DNA of 64,000 nt from Salinispora pacifica CNR114 (GTDB lineage: Bacteria > Actinomycetota > Actinomycetes > Mycobacteriales > Micromonosporaceae). Of the stretch, positions 1 through 8,824 are shown one piece after another; positions within the stretch are counted from its first letter, which is position 1; every line of letters starts with the position of its first letter. The position numbers and the translations under genes are program-made. The notes beneath the pieces were generated by a model. It was not told the origin of the DNA. It saw only the letters and a list, made by a program, of their open reading frames with translations, and did no database searches. The stretch covers positions 43,273-107,272 of the forward strand of contig NZ_AZWO01000021.1 of assembly GCF_000514775.1 (NCBI RefSeq). The letters run 5' to 3'.

Positions 1-105
1 GTCAAGACTCACGTTGGCCGCGTGCTGATGAAGCTGAACCTACGAGACCGGGCGCAGGCGGTGGTCTACGCCTACGAGAGCGGCATGATCAATCCGGGGG
101 AGTAG
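1..105 (+). CDS. C-terminal end of a LuxR-type response regulator (cut by window edge)
   Basis: Frame 1 is open from the first base to a TAG and encodes 34 residues. The segment VKTHVGRVLMKLNLRDRAQA followed by VVYAYESGMI matches the recognition helix and last helix of the LuxR/GerE DNA-binding domain of NarL-type response regulators. The receiver domain and most of the helix-turn-helix lie outside the window, so the partner sensor kinase and target genes cannot be inferred. The family call rests on a short but very characteristic stretch. Confidence 0.85.
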   Translation, partial: VKTHVGRVLMKLNLRDRAQAVVYAYESGMINPGE

Positions 106-138
106 TACCGGGGTACCGGTCCGGGTTGGCGCTCACGA

Positions 139-816
139 GTGACGCTGCCGGGCACGGCAGCCGAACAGCTGGATACCGAGGCGCGGCTCGGGCTCGGCGG
201 CCCGTCGTGGCTCGGTTGGGCGAACGTGGCGAGCGCCTGGCTCGTACCCTTCTGCCTCGGGGTCGCCGGCGCCCGTGGGGCCCGGCTGCCGGCGGTCGGG
301 CTGCTCCTCGGCGGGATCGTGGCCACCGCCGCGCTGGCGCACTGGTGCGACTATCCCGCCAGCCTGGTCGGTGTGCCAGGCCAGGGCCGGTCCAACCTCA
401 ACCCGCCCACCCTCGTCGCGGTGAGCTTCGGGCTGGCCCAGGTGGGGATGGCCCTGCTGCTACGTGGCCCGCTGACCCGGCTCGCCCGCCGGCGGCTGGT
501 CTGGGCTGTCGTGGCCGGGACGAATCTGTGGGCCGTGCGGATCTTCTTGTGGCACCAGACCGCGCTGGTGGCGGTGACACTCTTCGCCCTGGGCTCCGCC
601 CCACTGCCCGGACTGCACACCGCGCCCGGCTCGTGGTGGTGGATCCTCGCCCGCCTCCGCTGGCTGCCCGTCTTCATAGTTGTCCTGCTGGGCGGGCTGT
701 GGCTGGGCGCCCGGATCGGCGCGGGGCGGCGTCCCCGAAAGGCCGCTCGGTCCCACCCCCAGGCTTCGGCGCGGTGGTCTATTCCGTTTCTGCATCGCTC
801 CGGACGGCGATCGTGA
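139..816 (+). pseudogene. 5'-truncated acyltransferase-3 family membrane protein
   Basis: The reading frame from a GTG gives 225 aa with about five hydrophobic segments. The central part (VGVPGQGRSN near residue 78, then NPPTLVAVSFGLAQ and later FLWHQTALVA) resembles the C-terminal half of actinobacterial acyltransferase-3 proteins, which normally have about ten membrane segments and a conserved His near the N-terminus. That half is absent: only 33 bp separate the frame from the upstream regulator stop, and I see no Shine-Dalgarno sequence before the GTG. The last ~12 codons overlap the 3' end of the opposite methyltransferase. I read it as a deletion remnant; a short functional membrane protein is less likely. 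Confidence 0.6.
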
Positions 817-1573
817 GGACGTGGCCGCTGGCACCGAGCAAACTCGGCTCGTCCTCCACCGAGCGCATCATCTCCAGCAGCAGGCCGGTCAGGTCGGGGC
901 TGGCCAGGATCTCGGCCAGTCGCGCCCCGGTCATCCCCAGCGGGCCCTCGACCGAAACCCGCCGCCGTACGACGAGGCCCGCCTCCGTCGCTTCACCGGC
1001 CAACTCGTCCGGATGGTGGAAGTAGGCGCTGGTAAACCATCGCTGCGTGTCGTCGATATTGCGGTGCACCCCATCGGCCAACGTGCGCTCCACCATGGGC
1101 CGGAACCGTGCGTCGGTGAAGTAGCCCTTCACGAAACCGTCGAACAGCGACGCGAACCGGCTGATCGTGGCGCCCACGACCACGCCACCAGCACGTACGA
1201 CACGAGCCGCCTCCCGCCAGACAGCAACGCGATCCGCCCGCTCCGGCAGGTGATACAGCGGCCCGAGCAGCAAAACCGTGTCCATGCTGCGATCGGCGAC
1301 GGGCAAGGCCCGGGCATCCCCGAGGACGGCGGTCACACCGGGGCGGGCTGCCGCCTCAGCCACATGCTCGGGCACCGGGTCGACAACCCGGACGTGGTAG
1401 CCGGCCTGCGCCAGCGGAGCGGCGTAGACCCCGGTCGCACCGCCCACATCCAGCACGGCCGCTGGCACACCCGGGAGCACCCGGGACAGGACATCCCACG
1501 TGCGCAGGAACTCCAATCGTCCCGGGCCGGCAGCGAGCCGATCCCGCTCGCCGCCCCGCTGGTAGTACTCCAT
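779..1573 (-). CDS. class I SAM-dependent methyltransferase
   Basis: This is a Methyltransf_11/25-type protein of 264 aa. The glycine-rich SAM-binding motif I (VLDVGGATGVYA) lies near residues 40-51, an acidic residue ends strand 2 (VRVVDPVPEH), and the motif II/III region reads DTVLLLGPLYHL, which is typical of small-molecule methyltransferases. The C-terminal half (VKGYFTDARFRPMVERTLAD) matches a common actinobacterial subfamily of unknown substrate. I chose the ATG at 1573; a GTG at 1591 is in frame and would add six residues, and neither has a convincing ribosome-binding site. It stands alone, with its 3' end overlapping the acyltransferase remnant on the other strand. Confidence 0.75.
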   Translation of the reverse strand: MEYYQRGGERDRLAAGPGRLEFLRTWDVLSRVLPGVPAAVLDVGGATGVYAAPLAQAGYHVRVVDPVPEHVAEAAARPGVTAVLGDARALPVADRSMDTVLLLGPLYHLPERADRVAVWREAARVVRAGGVVVGATISRFASLFDGFVKGYFTDARFRPMVERTLADGVHRNIDDTQRWFTSAYFHHPDELAGEATEAGLVVRRRVSVEGPLGMTGARLAEILASPDLTGLLLEMMRSVEDEPSLLGASGHVLTIAVRSDAETE

Positions 1574-1825
1574 GATTTCGGGCTTCAGCACACAGCAGAT
1601 CGTGTTACGGCTGACCGCCGGCGGGCAACCGAATACCTGCGGTCGGTACCTGTGTTCATCCCAAACTCATGATCTTGAAAGGGTCATGCAGCTACACGCC
1701 GACGAACAGCGCAGCTCGGCGACTACCGTGAATCACCCGGACCAGCCGGTGCTGGTGTGTGACAGTGCGAGACGTGCCTACGTGCACCTCGGGCATCCGA
1801 CCACTTCACAACGTGAGGAAAACCC

Positions 1826-3223
1826 GTGCTACTTCGCCTGCACCACTTTCGTCACCTGGCCGGAAGCGCTTCACCTCACGGAGCCGCAGCGCAGGCCAAG
1901 CTGACGTTGGTCGCGGCATCCTTCTGTATCTTCCTGGTTCAGCTCGACTTCTTCGCGCTCAACCTCGCGCTGCCGAAGATGGCTTCGGAGCTGCGCACGT
2001 CTCCAACCAACCTGCAGTGGGTGATCAGCGCCTACATGCTCTCCCTGGCGGCGTTCCTGATTCCTGGCGGCCGGCTCGGCGATATCCTTGGCCGCCGACG
2101 CATTCTCGTGGTTGGACTCGTGATTTTCGGCCTGAGTTCGCTGGGTGCCGCCCTGGCCCCCAACGCGGGGACCGTCATCGCCTTCCGGACCATCCAGGGA
2201 GTTGGCTCCGCCATCATCTTCCCGCTCGCCATCGCCATCGTCACGAATGCTTTTCCCGCGGAGCGGGTGAAACGGGCGATCGGCTACGCCTACGGCATCG
2301 GTGCCGTGTCGATGGCGCTCGGCCCTCCCTTCGGCGGTGGGATAACAGAGCTGGTCGTCTGGCGGGTCGTGCTGCTCGTGAATGTACCGTTGAGCATTAT
2401 CGCCATCGCGATCGTCGCCGCTGGCGTGCGTGAATCGCGCGACCCTACCGTGCCCCGGTCGATCGACCTGCCGGGCCTGGCCCTGGTGGCGGCGGGGATC
2501 GCCCTGGTCACGCTCGCGGTAGATCTGGCGAGCACCTGGCAGCCCCTCGCCACGGCCGGGATCGCCGTGGTCGGGCTGCTGATTCTGGCGGCGTTCGTGC
2601 AGCGCGAGCGGTTGGCGAAGTATCCTCTGGTCAAACTCGACCTGTTTCGCAACCGTCCCTACGTCATCGTGACCCTGATGGGGACGGTCGCCAACGTCGC
2701 TCTCGTCATCGGAGTGTTCGGTAGCACGGTCTACCTCCAACAAGGGGAGGGTCGTTCACCCCTCGCCGCGGGTCTGATCCTTCTCGCCGCCTCGGTGGCC
2801 ACCGGAATCGCCGGTCCGATCTCAGGGCACCTCGGCGAACACCTGAATATTCCGGTAGTAATGGGCATCAGTGCGGCAACCGGTGGGATTGGCCTATTCG
2901 TGGTCTCTCTCGGCGGTAGTTTCGGTTCCTACCTGCCCGGCCTCGCGTTGTTCGGATTCAGCTACGGCGTGGGGTACGCGATGTCCAACATCGGCACGCA
3001 GTCGGTTGTCGCCCGGGAGCTGGTGGGCGAAGCGTCCGGTGTCACCCTCGCGATCGTTATCGGGGTCTCCGGCCTCGCGGTGGCGGCCGCGGCGACGCTG
3101 ATCGACATCCAGTCGAGAAGTGTGGGGCTCACGGAGGCCATCGAGGACATCATGCGGTGGACTGCGGCAGGAAGCATCGTGGCCTCCGGGCTTCTCCTCG
3201 TGGTAGCTCGCCGCCGACCGTGA
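1826..3223 (+). CDS. MFS drug-efflux-type transporter (DHA2/EmrB-QacA family)
   Basis: The 465-aa polytopic membrane protein has the two-to-four-loop signature of MFS antiporters (GGRLGDILGRRR near residue 80) and motif C-like glycine-rich helix 5 (GIGAVSMALGPPFGG). Length and hydrophobic spacing fit the 14-TM DHA2 class, which exports drugs and other amphiphiles by proton antiport. The start is a GTG preceded at 6-11 nt by GAGGAA, which fixes it. The N-terminus before the first helix (about 24 residues, His/Ala rich) is unusual. No regulator or partner gene is adjacent, so the substrate is unknown. Confidence 0.85.
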   Translation: MLLRLHHFRHLAGSASPHGAAAQAKLTLVAASFCIFLVQLDFFALNLALPKMASELRTSPTNLQWVISAYMLSLAAFLIPGGRLGDILGRRRILVVGLVIFGLSSLGAALAPNAGTVIAFRTIQGVGSAIIFPLAIAIVTNAFPAERVKRAIGYAYGIGAVSMALGPPFGGGITELVVWRVVLLVNVPLSIIAIAIVAAGVRESRDPTVPRSIDLPGLALVAAGIALVTLAVDLASTWQPLATAGIAVVGLLILAAFVQRERLAKYPLVKLDLFRNRPYVIVTLMGTVANVALVIGVFGSTVYLQQGEGRSPLAAGLILLAASVATGIAGPISGHLGEHLNIPVVMGISAATGGIGLFVVSLGGSFGSYLPGLALFGFSYGVGYAMSNIGTQSVVARELVGEASGVTLAIVIGVSGLAVAAAATLIDIQSRSVGLTEAIEDIMRWTAAGSIVASGLLLVVARRRP

Positions 3224-3344
3224 CCGGCACGAGACGGCCGGAGGACCGTGCGCCATCCCCTCCCCGCTCGTAGACTGCCTTCCGGATCAGCTCGTGGGAT
3301 TCGGAGCGCTGGCCGCCGTGGTGACCAGGTGCCCGAAGACTGGG

Positions 3345-3770
3345 CTAGACCCGGCTGGCCAGGGCTGATCCCTCCGCCAAAAGGTCGTCCAACTCCTCGT
3401 CCGAAATGGCGCCAGCGCCGAGCGCGTGCAGGATGGTCAGGCCCTGGACCCGCCCGGCCACCTTCGGGTCGATGTCCGAGTCCATGCTTGGATCGAGAGC
3501 GGCGTTGATCAACGTCTCCGCGCTTGCCGTATCGGTTTCGGGTCCACCTGTCGTCGTGCTTCGCATCTCGCTGACGAACCGGATCACCTCGTCCTGGCTG
3601 GCGCCGTGCGGGAAGCGACGGTTCACCGCGAAGTAGAAGACCGCGCCGAGTAGCGTGCCGAAGCCTTCCCAGCCCTGGGAATCGAGGTGGGCTTCGATGC
3701 GGTCGTTCTCGGCGCGCTCGCCTTTCACCAACGTGCGAATGTAGGCGACCATGTCAGGACTAATCGTCAC
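3345..3770 (-). CDS. small acidic protein of unknown function
   Basis: 141 aa, no signal peptide and no membrane helix. The N-terminal half is mixed alpha/beta with GTLLGAVFYFAVNRRF; the C-terminal half is acidic and helical, ending in ISDEELDDLLAEG. I do not recognise the family. It starts with GTG inside the 3' end of the upstream minus-strand gene (11-nt overlap), so the two genes are very probably translationally coupled and co-expressed. Codon use and reading-frame preservation look like a real, intact gene even though its partner carries a frameshift. Confidence 0.6.
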   Translation of the reverse strand: MTISPDMVAYIRTLVKGERAENDRIEAHLDSQGWEGFGTLLGAVFYFAVNRRFPHGASQDEVIRFVSEMRSTTTGGPETDTASAETLINAALDPSMDSDIDPKVAGRVQGLTILHALGAGAISDEELDDLLAEGSALASRV

Positions 3771-4240
3771 GACGCTTCCTCTCCCGACGCTTCTTGGTCA
3801 TGTTCCACAGCCCCTTGAGGCCGACGGCCACCGCTCCGGCCGCCATGATTACCGAGGCGACTGGGTGCTCCAGATGTGGTCGGTCTGCCGGTGTAGCGGG
3901 CTTTTGGCGAGGTGGTGGACGTTGAGGTGCCGCCGGGGCCGCCCTTCGTCTGCTGGACGAATTCACGGAACCCGGCTGTCGCTGCCTTCTCGGTGTTCTG
4001 AAGGTTACCTTCTGTCTGATCTGCCTTCTTGACGTGGCGTGGCAGGAAGGCCTCCGCCCGGCTGCCTCGATTCTCTGCCTCAGCGGCCAGACGCTCGCCC
4101 GAGGGCCATGCTTCACCAGGGCGGTTGGGGACGGCTCCGGGAGCGATGGCGTTCCCGTACGCGGCGAGGTGTCCGGCTGCCTTGCTGGTCAGGCGACCGA
4201 GCCGGCCCGCCTTGTCCGCAGCGGTACGGCTCTGCGTCAT
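3760..4240 (-). pseudogene. frameshifted small membrane protein
   Basis: Two overlapping minus-strand frames fit together as one gene. The frame opening at 4240 gives a plausible helical, Ala/Glu/Lys-rich N-terminal ~115 residues (MTQSRTAADKAGRLGRL onward) and then degenerates. The adjacent frame supplies a clean C-terminus: one transmembrane helix (VASVIMAAGAVAVGLKGLW) and a strongly basic tail (TKKRRERKRRDD) ending at 3760. A single-base indel around 3890-3920 would join them. It overlaps the downstream gene start. Either a sequencing or assembly error or a genuine frameshift could explain it. The function is not recognisable. Confidence 0.5.
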
Positions 4241-4532
4241 CGCCGGGGCCCGGTGCGTCGAGTACCTCGACAGCCACCTGCTCGCCGCCGTTCCCCGGGA
4301 GCCGGAGCAGCCGGTGCCCGCGCCGCAGGCGGCGCCGTCGCCTCCGGTCGCGGACCCGACCGCGCTGCTGCGTCGGATCGGTCAGCACTACGCCGGGCAA
4401 CCGGTGCTGGTGTCGTTCGACCGAGCGGGCTGCCGGCTCTGGCTGGCCGAGGGGGACCACGTGCAGCCGCTTGCCCGAGCCGCGACCCTCGACGACGCGG
4501 TATCCGCCCTGCGGCTCACCGGTCGGGAATAG
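4236..4532 (+). pseudogene. C-terminal remnant of an unrecognised protein
   Basis: The plus frame ending TAG at 4532 reads like coding sequence only from about 4236 on: VEYLDSHLLAAVPREPE, a Pro/Ala linker, then a compact C-terminal module containing VLVSFDRAGCRLWLAEG and DAVSALRL. Upstream the same frame merely shadows the opposite-strand gene, and no start codon or ribosome-binding site precedes the coding-looking part. I therefore call it the tail of a gene whose 5' end has been lost. Apart from this fragment, nothing is seen between 4241 and 4553. Confidence 0.4.
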
Positions 4533-4553
4533 CGCAAAGAGCCGACGAGGAGT

Positions 4554-4988
4554 TCACCGGTTGTCGAGCTGCATCCACAGGTCCGGCCGCGCGAGCGGAT
4601 CGAAGCCGAGCTTGGCGTACACGTCATGGGCGTCCCTGGTGGCCAGCAGGATGCGGCGTACGCCGAACTCCGCGAGATGGTCGCGGACCGCACCGGTGAG
4701 CCAGGTGCCCAGCCCACGCCCGCGCGCGGCAGGCTCGATGTAGACATCGCAGAGCCAGGCGAAGGTGGCTCGGTCGGTCACCGCCCGGGCCACCGCTACC
4801 TGGCGCCCGTCCTCCGGCCGGTAGACGCCGAAGCCGATCGAGCCCGCGAAGGCGCGCTCCACGGTCGCCCGGTCCCGCCCCCGGGCCCAGTACGCGTCGG
4901 TGGAGAGCCAGTGGTGGACCAGGTCAAGGTCGAGCCGCTCGGGGGCGGTGCTGAGCAGGTAGCCATCGGCTCGGGTCAGGGTGTGCAT
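4554..4988 (-). CDS. GNAT-family N-acetyltransferase
   Basis: The 144-aa single-domain protein has the acetyl-CoA pyrophosphate-binding motif A ([18 protein letters not shown], about residues 79-96) and a C-terminal [10 protein letters not shown] segment typical of GNATs. The N-terminal part ([15 protein letters not shown]) matches a subgroup of uncharacterised acetyltransferases of this size. The ATG at 4988 is the only sensible start. It would transfer acetyl from acetyl-CoA to an amine, but the substrate cannot be told. Its neighbours are decayed fragments, so there is no contextual clue. Confidence 0.8.
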   Translation of the reverse strand: MHTLTRADGYLLSTAPERLDLDLVHHWLSTDAYWARGRDRATVERAFAGSIGFGVYRPEDGRQVAVARAVTDRATFAWLCDVYIEPAARGRGLGTWLTGAVRDHLAEFGVRRILLATRDAHDVYAKLGFDPLARPDLWMQLDNR

Positions 4989-5087
4989 CGGCCCGATGCT
5001 AGACGCTGCCTTCTACTGCTTCAGCAGCCAGTTCTTTCGTCCTGGTCTGCTGGGTCGACCACCCGCACCGTTGGCCACGGCTGGTTC

Positions 5088-5372
5088 GCTCGTACCGTCC
5101 ACAAGGACGCGCCGATCCTCATCCTGGATGAGGCGACCAGCGCCCTCGACTCTGAGATCGAAGCGGTGATCCAGGAATCCATGGACAAGCTCATGGCTGG
5201 CCGCACGGTGAACGCCGTCGCGCACCGACTCTCCACGATCGCCCGCATGGAAGATCGTCGTACTCGATAGGGGCGAATCGTCGAGGACGTTACGCACGCC
5301 GAGCTACTCGGCCGCAACGGCCGCTACGCCGCCCTGTGGGCGAGGCAGGTTGGTGGCTTTCTCGGAGAGTGA
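5088..5372 (+). pseudogene. C-terminal scrap of an ABC exporter (MsbA/MDR type) with several frameshifts
   Basis: The plus strand encodes [20 protein letters not shown], an intact Walker B and D-loop of an ABC exporter nucleotide-binding domain, followed by the H-loop region ([11 protein letters not shown]). After ARM the frame is lost. IVVLDRG continues in a second frame and [20 protein letters not shown] in a third, ending at the TGA at 5370-5372. Walker A, the signature motif and the whole membrane domain are missing upstream. At least two indels plus a large 5' deletion make this a clear pseudogene. Confidence 0.8.
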
Positions 5373-5609
5373 CCGCACGAGCGGACGTGCCTCAGCCATT
5401 CCCATGCGGGGTGGACGCGGTCACGCCCCCGTCAAGTTGTGAGACGGTCTGTGCAGGCCTCGCGCGGTGGTGATCATGCCTTGGGCGCCGCCAGGGTTGA
5501 TGAACACGATTTTGCCGAGTTGAGGATGTTCCGCAGGGTGTTCGGTGTGGTCTGGCTGAGCCGCCGAGGTGTGGGCCTGGCGGTCCGGGGTTACCACCAG
5601 GCCCACCCG

Positions 5610-5880
5610 TTAGATCGCATGGGCCGTTGCCCGGTATGGGCTGCAGGGGCGCGCAGGACTGTGGGACAGGCTCACCGCCAGTATCTGCCAGCAGAGAGAC
5701 CGGCCCCGGCCGCCAACTTCTTGACCACGGCTCTGACCGACCTGTTTGAACGGGCGGTGCGGCGCTGGTATCGCTTCAGCACCTCGGGAACCTGTTCGCG
5801 GAAGGCGTGCCGGCAGCCGTCTGTGGGGCACACCAGGCGCCGTACCCGCGGGCGGACCACCACCCACCGCCACGAATTTT
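5610..5880 (-). mobile_element. remnant of an ISL3-family transposase
   Basis: On the minus strand, RVRRLVCPTDGCRHAFREQV then PEVLKRYQRRTAR matches the zinc-binding N-terminal region of ISL3-family transposases (usual reading VRRLVC-x4-C-x-R-x-TFREQVPG). About 60 residues on, the frame breaks and continues in another frame as LAVSLSHSPARPCS, corresponding to the helix-turn-helix segment that follows in intact ISL3 proteins. The catalytic DDE core, start and terminal inverted repeats are not found. The 5373-5609 stretch on its 3' side contains no recognisable gene. It marks an old insertion just upstream of the copper-type operon. Confidence 0.65.
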
Positions 5881-5931
5881 ACTCACTGCATGTATGCCAC
5901 TACCTAGCGTCTTGTTCTGGGTCGGTAAGTC

Positions 5932-5937
5932 TACTAT
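5932..5937 (+). promoter_or_regulatory. possible -10 hexamer for a leaderless lpqS-like transcript
   Basis: TACTAT lies 10 nt before the GTG at 5948 in a locally AT-rich stretch, and no Shine-Dalgarno sequence is present. That spacing would place the transcript start at or within a few bases of the start codon, as in many actinobacterial leaderless genes. The -35 region (around 5909-5914) is weak, which would fit a promoter under regulatory control. This is inference from spacing only. Confidence 0.35.
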
Positions 5938-5947
5938 CCTCCGACAG

Positions 5948-6328
5948 GTGCGAAGCGGACGGTTAACCCGGCTTCCCGCCTTTTCATTACCATTCGCTGC
6001 CCTTTTCGCATCATTGTGTATATTGCTCTGCCTTGCCCACGGCTATACCGGGCATCATCGAAGTAGTGCGAGCCAAGCGCATCTTGCCGCTCAGGCCGCC
6101 GTGCACCAGCATTCGAAGCATCATCATCACCCCTCGATCCAATGCCGACCTGTCGCGCCCACGAAGCGCTGGAATACGTCGGGTTCGCATGTCAAGCTCG
6201 TGGCCACGCAAGCCGTCCCATTGCCGAGCGATCAGGCAGTACTCACGCGCGTGCCGGAATACCGTGCACCTCAGCGGGCCGAGGCGGGCCGGCAGCGTCT
6301 CTTGTTGAAGTGCGTAGCGCGGAACTGA
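5948..6328 (+). CDS. secreted or membrane-anchored His-rich protein, LpqS-like (copper-associated)
   Basis: 126 aa from the GTG chosen here; an ATG at 5894 is an alternative. The N-terminus is a signal-type sequence: basic residues, then a hydrophobic run ending [10 protein letters not shown] near residue 32. It is followed by a histidine cluster (HQHSKHHHH, residues 53-61), a lone Cys at about 66 and a C-terminal KCVARN motif. Position and layout (directly before cysK2 and an MFS gene), and the terminal Cys-x-Ala-Arg end, resemble mycobacterial LpqS of the RicR copper regulon as I recall it. A role in extracytoplasmic copper binding is inferred. Composition is less GC-biased than the neighbours. 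Confidence 0.55.
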   Translation: MRSGRLTRLPAFSLPFAALFASLCILLCLAHGYTGHHRSSASQAHLAAQAAVHQHSKHHHHPSIQCRPVAPTKRWNTSGSHVKLVATQAVPLPSDQAVLTRVPEYRAPQRAEAGRQRLLLKCVARN

Positions 6329-6386
6329 CGGTCAAGGGCATCTCCATGTCATTGACCAGTCATTCACGCGAAAGGTCACACATACC

Positions 6387-7502
6387 ATGCAAGCCGCTAT
6401 CCCTGCACGCCCGCTTCCCGGTCCGGCGCAGATCCTGGGGCACCCGACCGGTGTCCATCACACACCTACAGATTTGATAGGGAACACGCCGATCGTGTGG
6501 GTCGGCCGACCACTCACCTCTGCTGCCCACGGTTTCTGGGCGAAGCTTGAGGCGTTCAGTCCCGGAGGTATCAAGGACCGCAGCGCACTACACCTTGTGG
6601 CGCAGGCGCGCAAGCGAGGTGACCTCAGCCCGGGAGCCATGATTGTCGAATCGACCAGTGGAACCTTCGGGTTGGGACTCGCGCTGGCAGCCAACGCGTA
6701 CCAGCATTCACTCACGCTGGTGACCGATCCCGGCCTTGAGCCGATTATGCAACGGCTACTGACCGCCTCGGGGGCTGCGATCAGCGTCGTCGACCGCCCA
6801 CATCTACAGGGCGGGTGGCAGCAGGCCCGGCGGGAGCGCGTGGGCGAGATTCTGGCCGCTACCCCTGGTTCTTGGTGCCCGGACCAGTACAACAACCCGG
6901 ACACGTTGCCCGCCTACGAGGGTCTCGGTCTGGAGCTTATCGCACAGCTGGGACGCATCGATGTCCTGGTGTGCAGCGTCGGTACGGGTGGCCACTCCGC
7001 CGGCACGTTCGCGCCTATACGCCGGTACTTCCCACACGCACGGCTTGTCGGGGTTGACACCATCGGCTCAACGATCTTTGGTCAGCCAGCACGGCACCGG
7101 CTGATGAGGGGGCTGGGTAGCAGCATCTATCCCCGCAACGTCCAGTACGGCTGGTTCAGCGAGGTCCACTGGGTGGCACCTGCCGAAGCCGTGTGGGCGT
7201 GCCGGCAGCTCGCCGCGCACGGCTATGTCAGCGGCGGGTGGAGCGTTGGCGCCGTCGCCCTCGTCGCCGCCTGGCTGGCGCGGACGTTGCCTGGTGACAC
7301 CCGTATCGTGGCCGTCTTCCCAGACGGACCACAACGCTACTGGGACACCGTTTTCAATGACGACTACTGCCAACGGCACGACCTGCTTGGCATCGAACCG
7401 GCCGCTGAACCCGACAGCATCGGTGCCCCGACCAGCCACGAGGTCCATCGGTGGACCCGCTGCACCCAGATCGTTGACCTTGGGCAGGGTGATCGGCAGT
7501 GA
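6387..7502 (+). CDS. cysK2: CysK2-like PLP enzyme (S-sulfocysteine / cysteine synthase family)
   Basis: The 371-aa fold-type II PLP enzyme has the Schiff-base lysine in GGIKDRSA (K63), the substrate loop ESTSGTFG (residues 88-95) where housekeeping CysK has TSGNTG, and the PLP phosphate-binding loop GTGGHSAG (199-206). The segments [27 protein letters not shown] and [12 protein letters not shown], and the ~40-residue C-terminal extension, are characteristic of the CysK2 branch. In Mycobacterium tuberculosis that branch makes S-sulfocysteine from O-phosphoserine and thiosulfate. It lies 58 nt after the LpqS-like gene and overlaps the MFS gene by GTGA, so one operon. The substrate preference is inferred from the family. 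Confidence 0.75.
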   Translation: MQAAIPARPLPGPAQILGHPTGVHHTPTDLIGNTPIVWVGRPLTSAAHGFWAKLEAFSPGGIKDRSALHLVAQARKRGDLSPGAMIVESTSGTFGLGLALAANAYQHSLTLVTDPGLEPIMQRLLTASGAAISVVDRPHLQGGWQQARRERVGEILAATPGSWCPDQYNNPDTLPAYEGLGLELIAQLGRIDVLVCSVGTGGHSAGTFAPIRRYFPHARLVGVDTIGSTIFGQPARHRLMRGLGSSIYPRNVQYGWFSEVHWVAPAEAVWACRQLAAHGYVSGGWSVGAVALVAAWLARTLPGDTRIVAVFPDGPQRYWDTVFNDDYCQRHDLLGIEPAAEPDSIGAPTSHEVHRWTRCTQIVDLGQGDRQ

Positions 7503-8779
7503 GGGATGTTCTCGGGCAATTCGGCTCTTTCGGCCGGCCGGTACGCCTGCTCCTGATCAACCAGTTCGGCATCAATCTCGGCTTCTACATGCTGATGCCG
7601 TACCTCGCGAACTACCTGTCGGCGCAGCTGCTGCTCGCCGGCTGGATCGTGGGGCTCGTCCTGGGCGTACGCAACTTCAGCCAGCAGGGCATGTTCGCCG
7701 TCGGCGGGAGCCTCGCCGACCGGTTCGGGTACAAGCCGTTGATCGTCGCTGGCTGCACGCTGCGTACTGTCGGCTTTGCCCTTCTCGGGCTGGTCGATTC
7801 CGTGGCTGTCCTCGTCATCGCAGCGGCAGCCACTGGTCTGGCCGGGGCGCTGTTCAACCCAGCGGTACGCGCCTACCTGGCTGAGGACGCCGGCGAACGG
7901 CGGGTGGAGGCGTTCGCCATGTTCAACGTCTTCTACCAGGCCGGCATCCTGGTCGGCCCGTTGGTCGGGCTCGTGCTGACCGCGGCTGACTTCCGCCTGA
8001 CATGTCTCGTCGCGGCCGCCGTGTTCGCCATCCTGACCGTCGCACAGGCTCGCGCACTACCGGCGCGCGGTGGGCGAAGGGGCGAGCCAGGCGGGGTTGG
8101 GTTGCTCAGCGAGATGTTGTCTTCCTGGCGGCAGGTGCTGCGCAACCGACCGTTCATGCTGTTCACCGTGGCGATGGCCGGTTCCTACGTGCTGTCGTTT
8201 CAGGTCTATCTCACGCTGCCCCTCACCATCGAAGCAAACGCTCCCAGCCCGGCAGTGGAGAAGCTTGCCGTCGCGGCCATGTTCGCGGCCTCAGGTCTGC
8301 TTGCCGTCCTCGCGCAGATCCGCGTCACCGCCTGGTGCAGGCGACGCTGGTCACCACACCGCTCACTCACCTGGGGAGTCGCGCTGCTGGGTACGGCGTT
8401 CCTACCTGTAGCCGCGGCGAGTACCGGGCCACCCATGCTCGTCGTCGCGTCGGCCGTTCTCGCCGGAGCGATCATCGCCGTGGCGACGATGGTGGCTTAC
8501 CCATTCGAAATGGACATGGTGGTCACGTTGGCCGGTGCGGGCCGGATCGCCACACACTACGGGGTCTACAGCACCGTCTCCGGTATCGCTGTCGCCATCG
8601 GTAACATGCTCGCTGGCGGCGCAGTCGACTGGGCGCGATCCACACAGATGCCCATCGTGCTCTGGCTAGCGCTCGCGGCACTCGGCGTGGCCTGCGGCAC
8701 GGCGATTCTGTGGTTGGGCAGGCGCGGCTTGCTCGGGCCTGCGATTCCCACGAAACAAGCGGCCACTGTCACCGCCTGA
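7499..8779 (+). CDS. MFS transporter, co-operonic with cysK2 (Rv0849-like position)
   Basis: The 426-aa protein has about 12 hydrophobic helices. The loop 2-3 motif reads [14 protein letters not shown] (about residues 75-88), and the N-terminus [17 protein letters not shown] is typical of MdtH/YfcJ-like MFS proteins. The GTG start overlaps the cysK2 stop as GTGA, showing tight translational coupling. The same gene order (lpqS, cysK2, MFS) is found in the mycobacterial copper-induced operon, so export of a thiol compound or a metal-thiol complex is an attractive but unproven role. A strong hairpin terminator follows 7 nt after the stop codon. Confidence 0.8.
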   Translation: MRDVLGQFGSFGRPVRLLLINQFGINLGFYMLMPYLANYLSAQLLLAGWIVGLVLGVRNFSQQGMFAVGGSLADRFGYKPLIVAGCTLRTVGFALLGLVDSVAVLVIAAAATGLAGALFNPAVRAYLAEDAGERRVEAFAMFNVFYQAGILVGPLVGLVLTAADFRLTCLVAAAVFAILTVAQARALPARGGRRGEPGGVGLLSEMLSSWRQVLRNRPFMLFTVAMAGSYVLSFQVYLTLPLTIEANAPSPAVEKLAVAAMFAASGLLAVLAQIRVTAWCRRRWSPHRSLTWGVALLGTAFLPVAAASTGPPMLVVASAVLAGAIIAVATMVAYPFEMDMVVTLAGAGRIATHYGVYSTVSGIAVAIGNMLAGGAVDWARSTQMPIVLWLALAALGVACGTAILWLGRRGLLGPAIPTKQAATVTA

Positions 8780-8786
8780 GTCCCGG

Positions 8787-8824
8787 GTACCGGTTCGCGG
8801 CAGTCCATTGCCGCGAACCGGTAC
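8787..8824 (+). terminator. hairpin terminator of the lpqS-cysK2-MFS operon
   Basis: A perfect 16-bp inverted repeat (GTACCGGTTCGCGGCA and its complement) with a 6-nt loop begins seven bases after the MFS stop codon. No U-tract follows, as is usual for high-GC actinobacterial terminators. Confidence 0.85.

Noticed and set aside
5421..5606. Minus-strand 61-aa frame beyond the ISL3 fragment as more transposase
   Set aside because: It does not continue the ISL3 sequence and has no motif I recognise.
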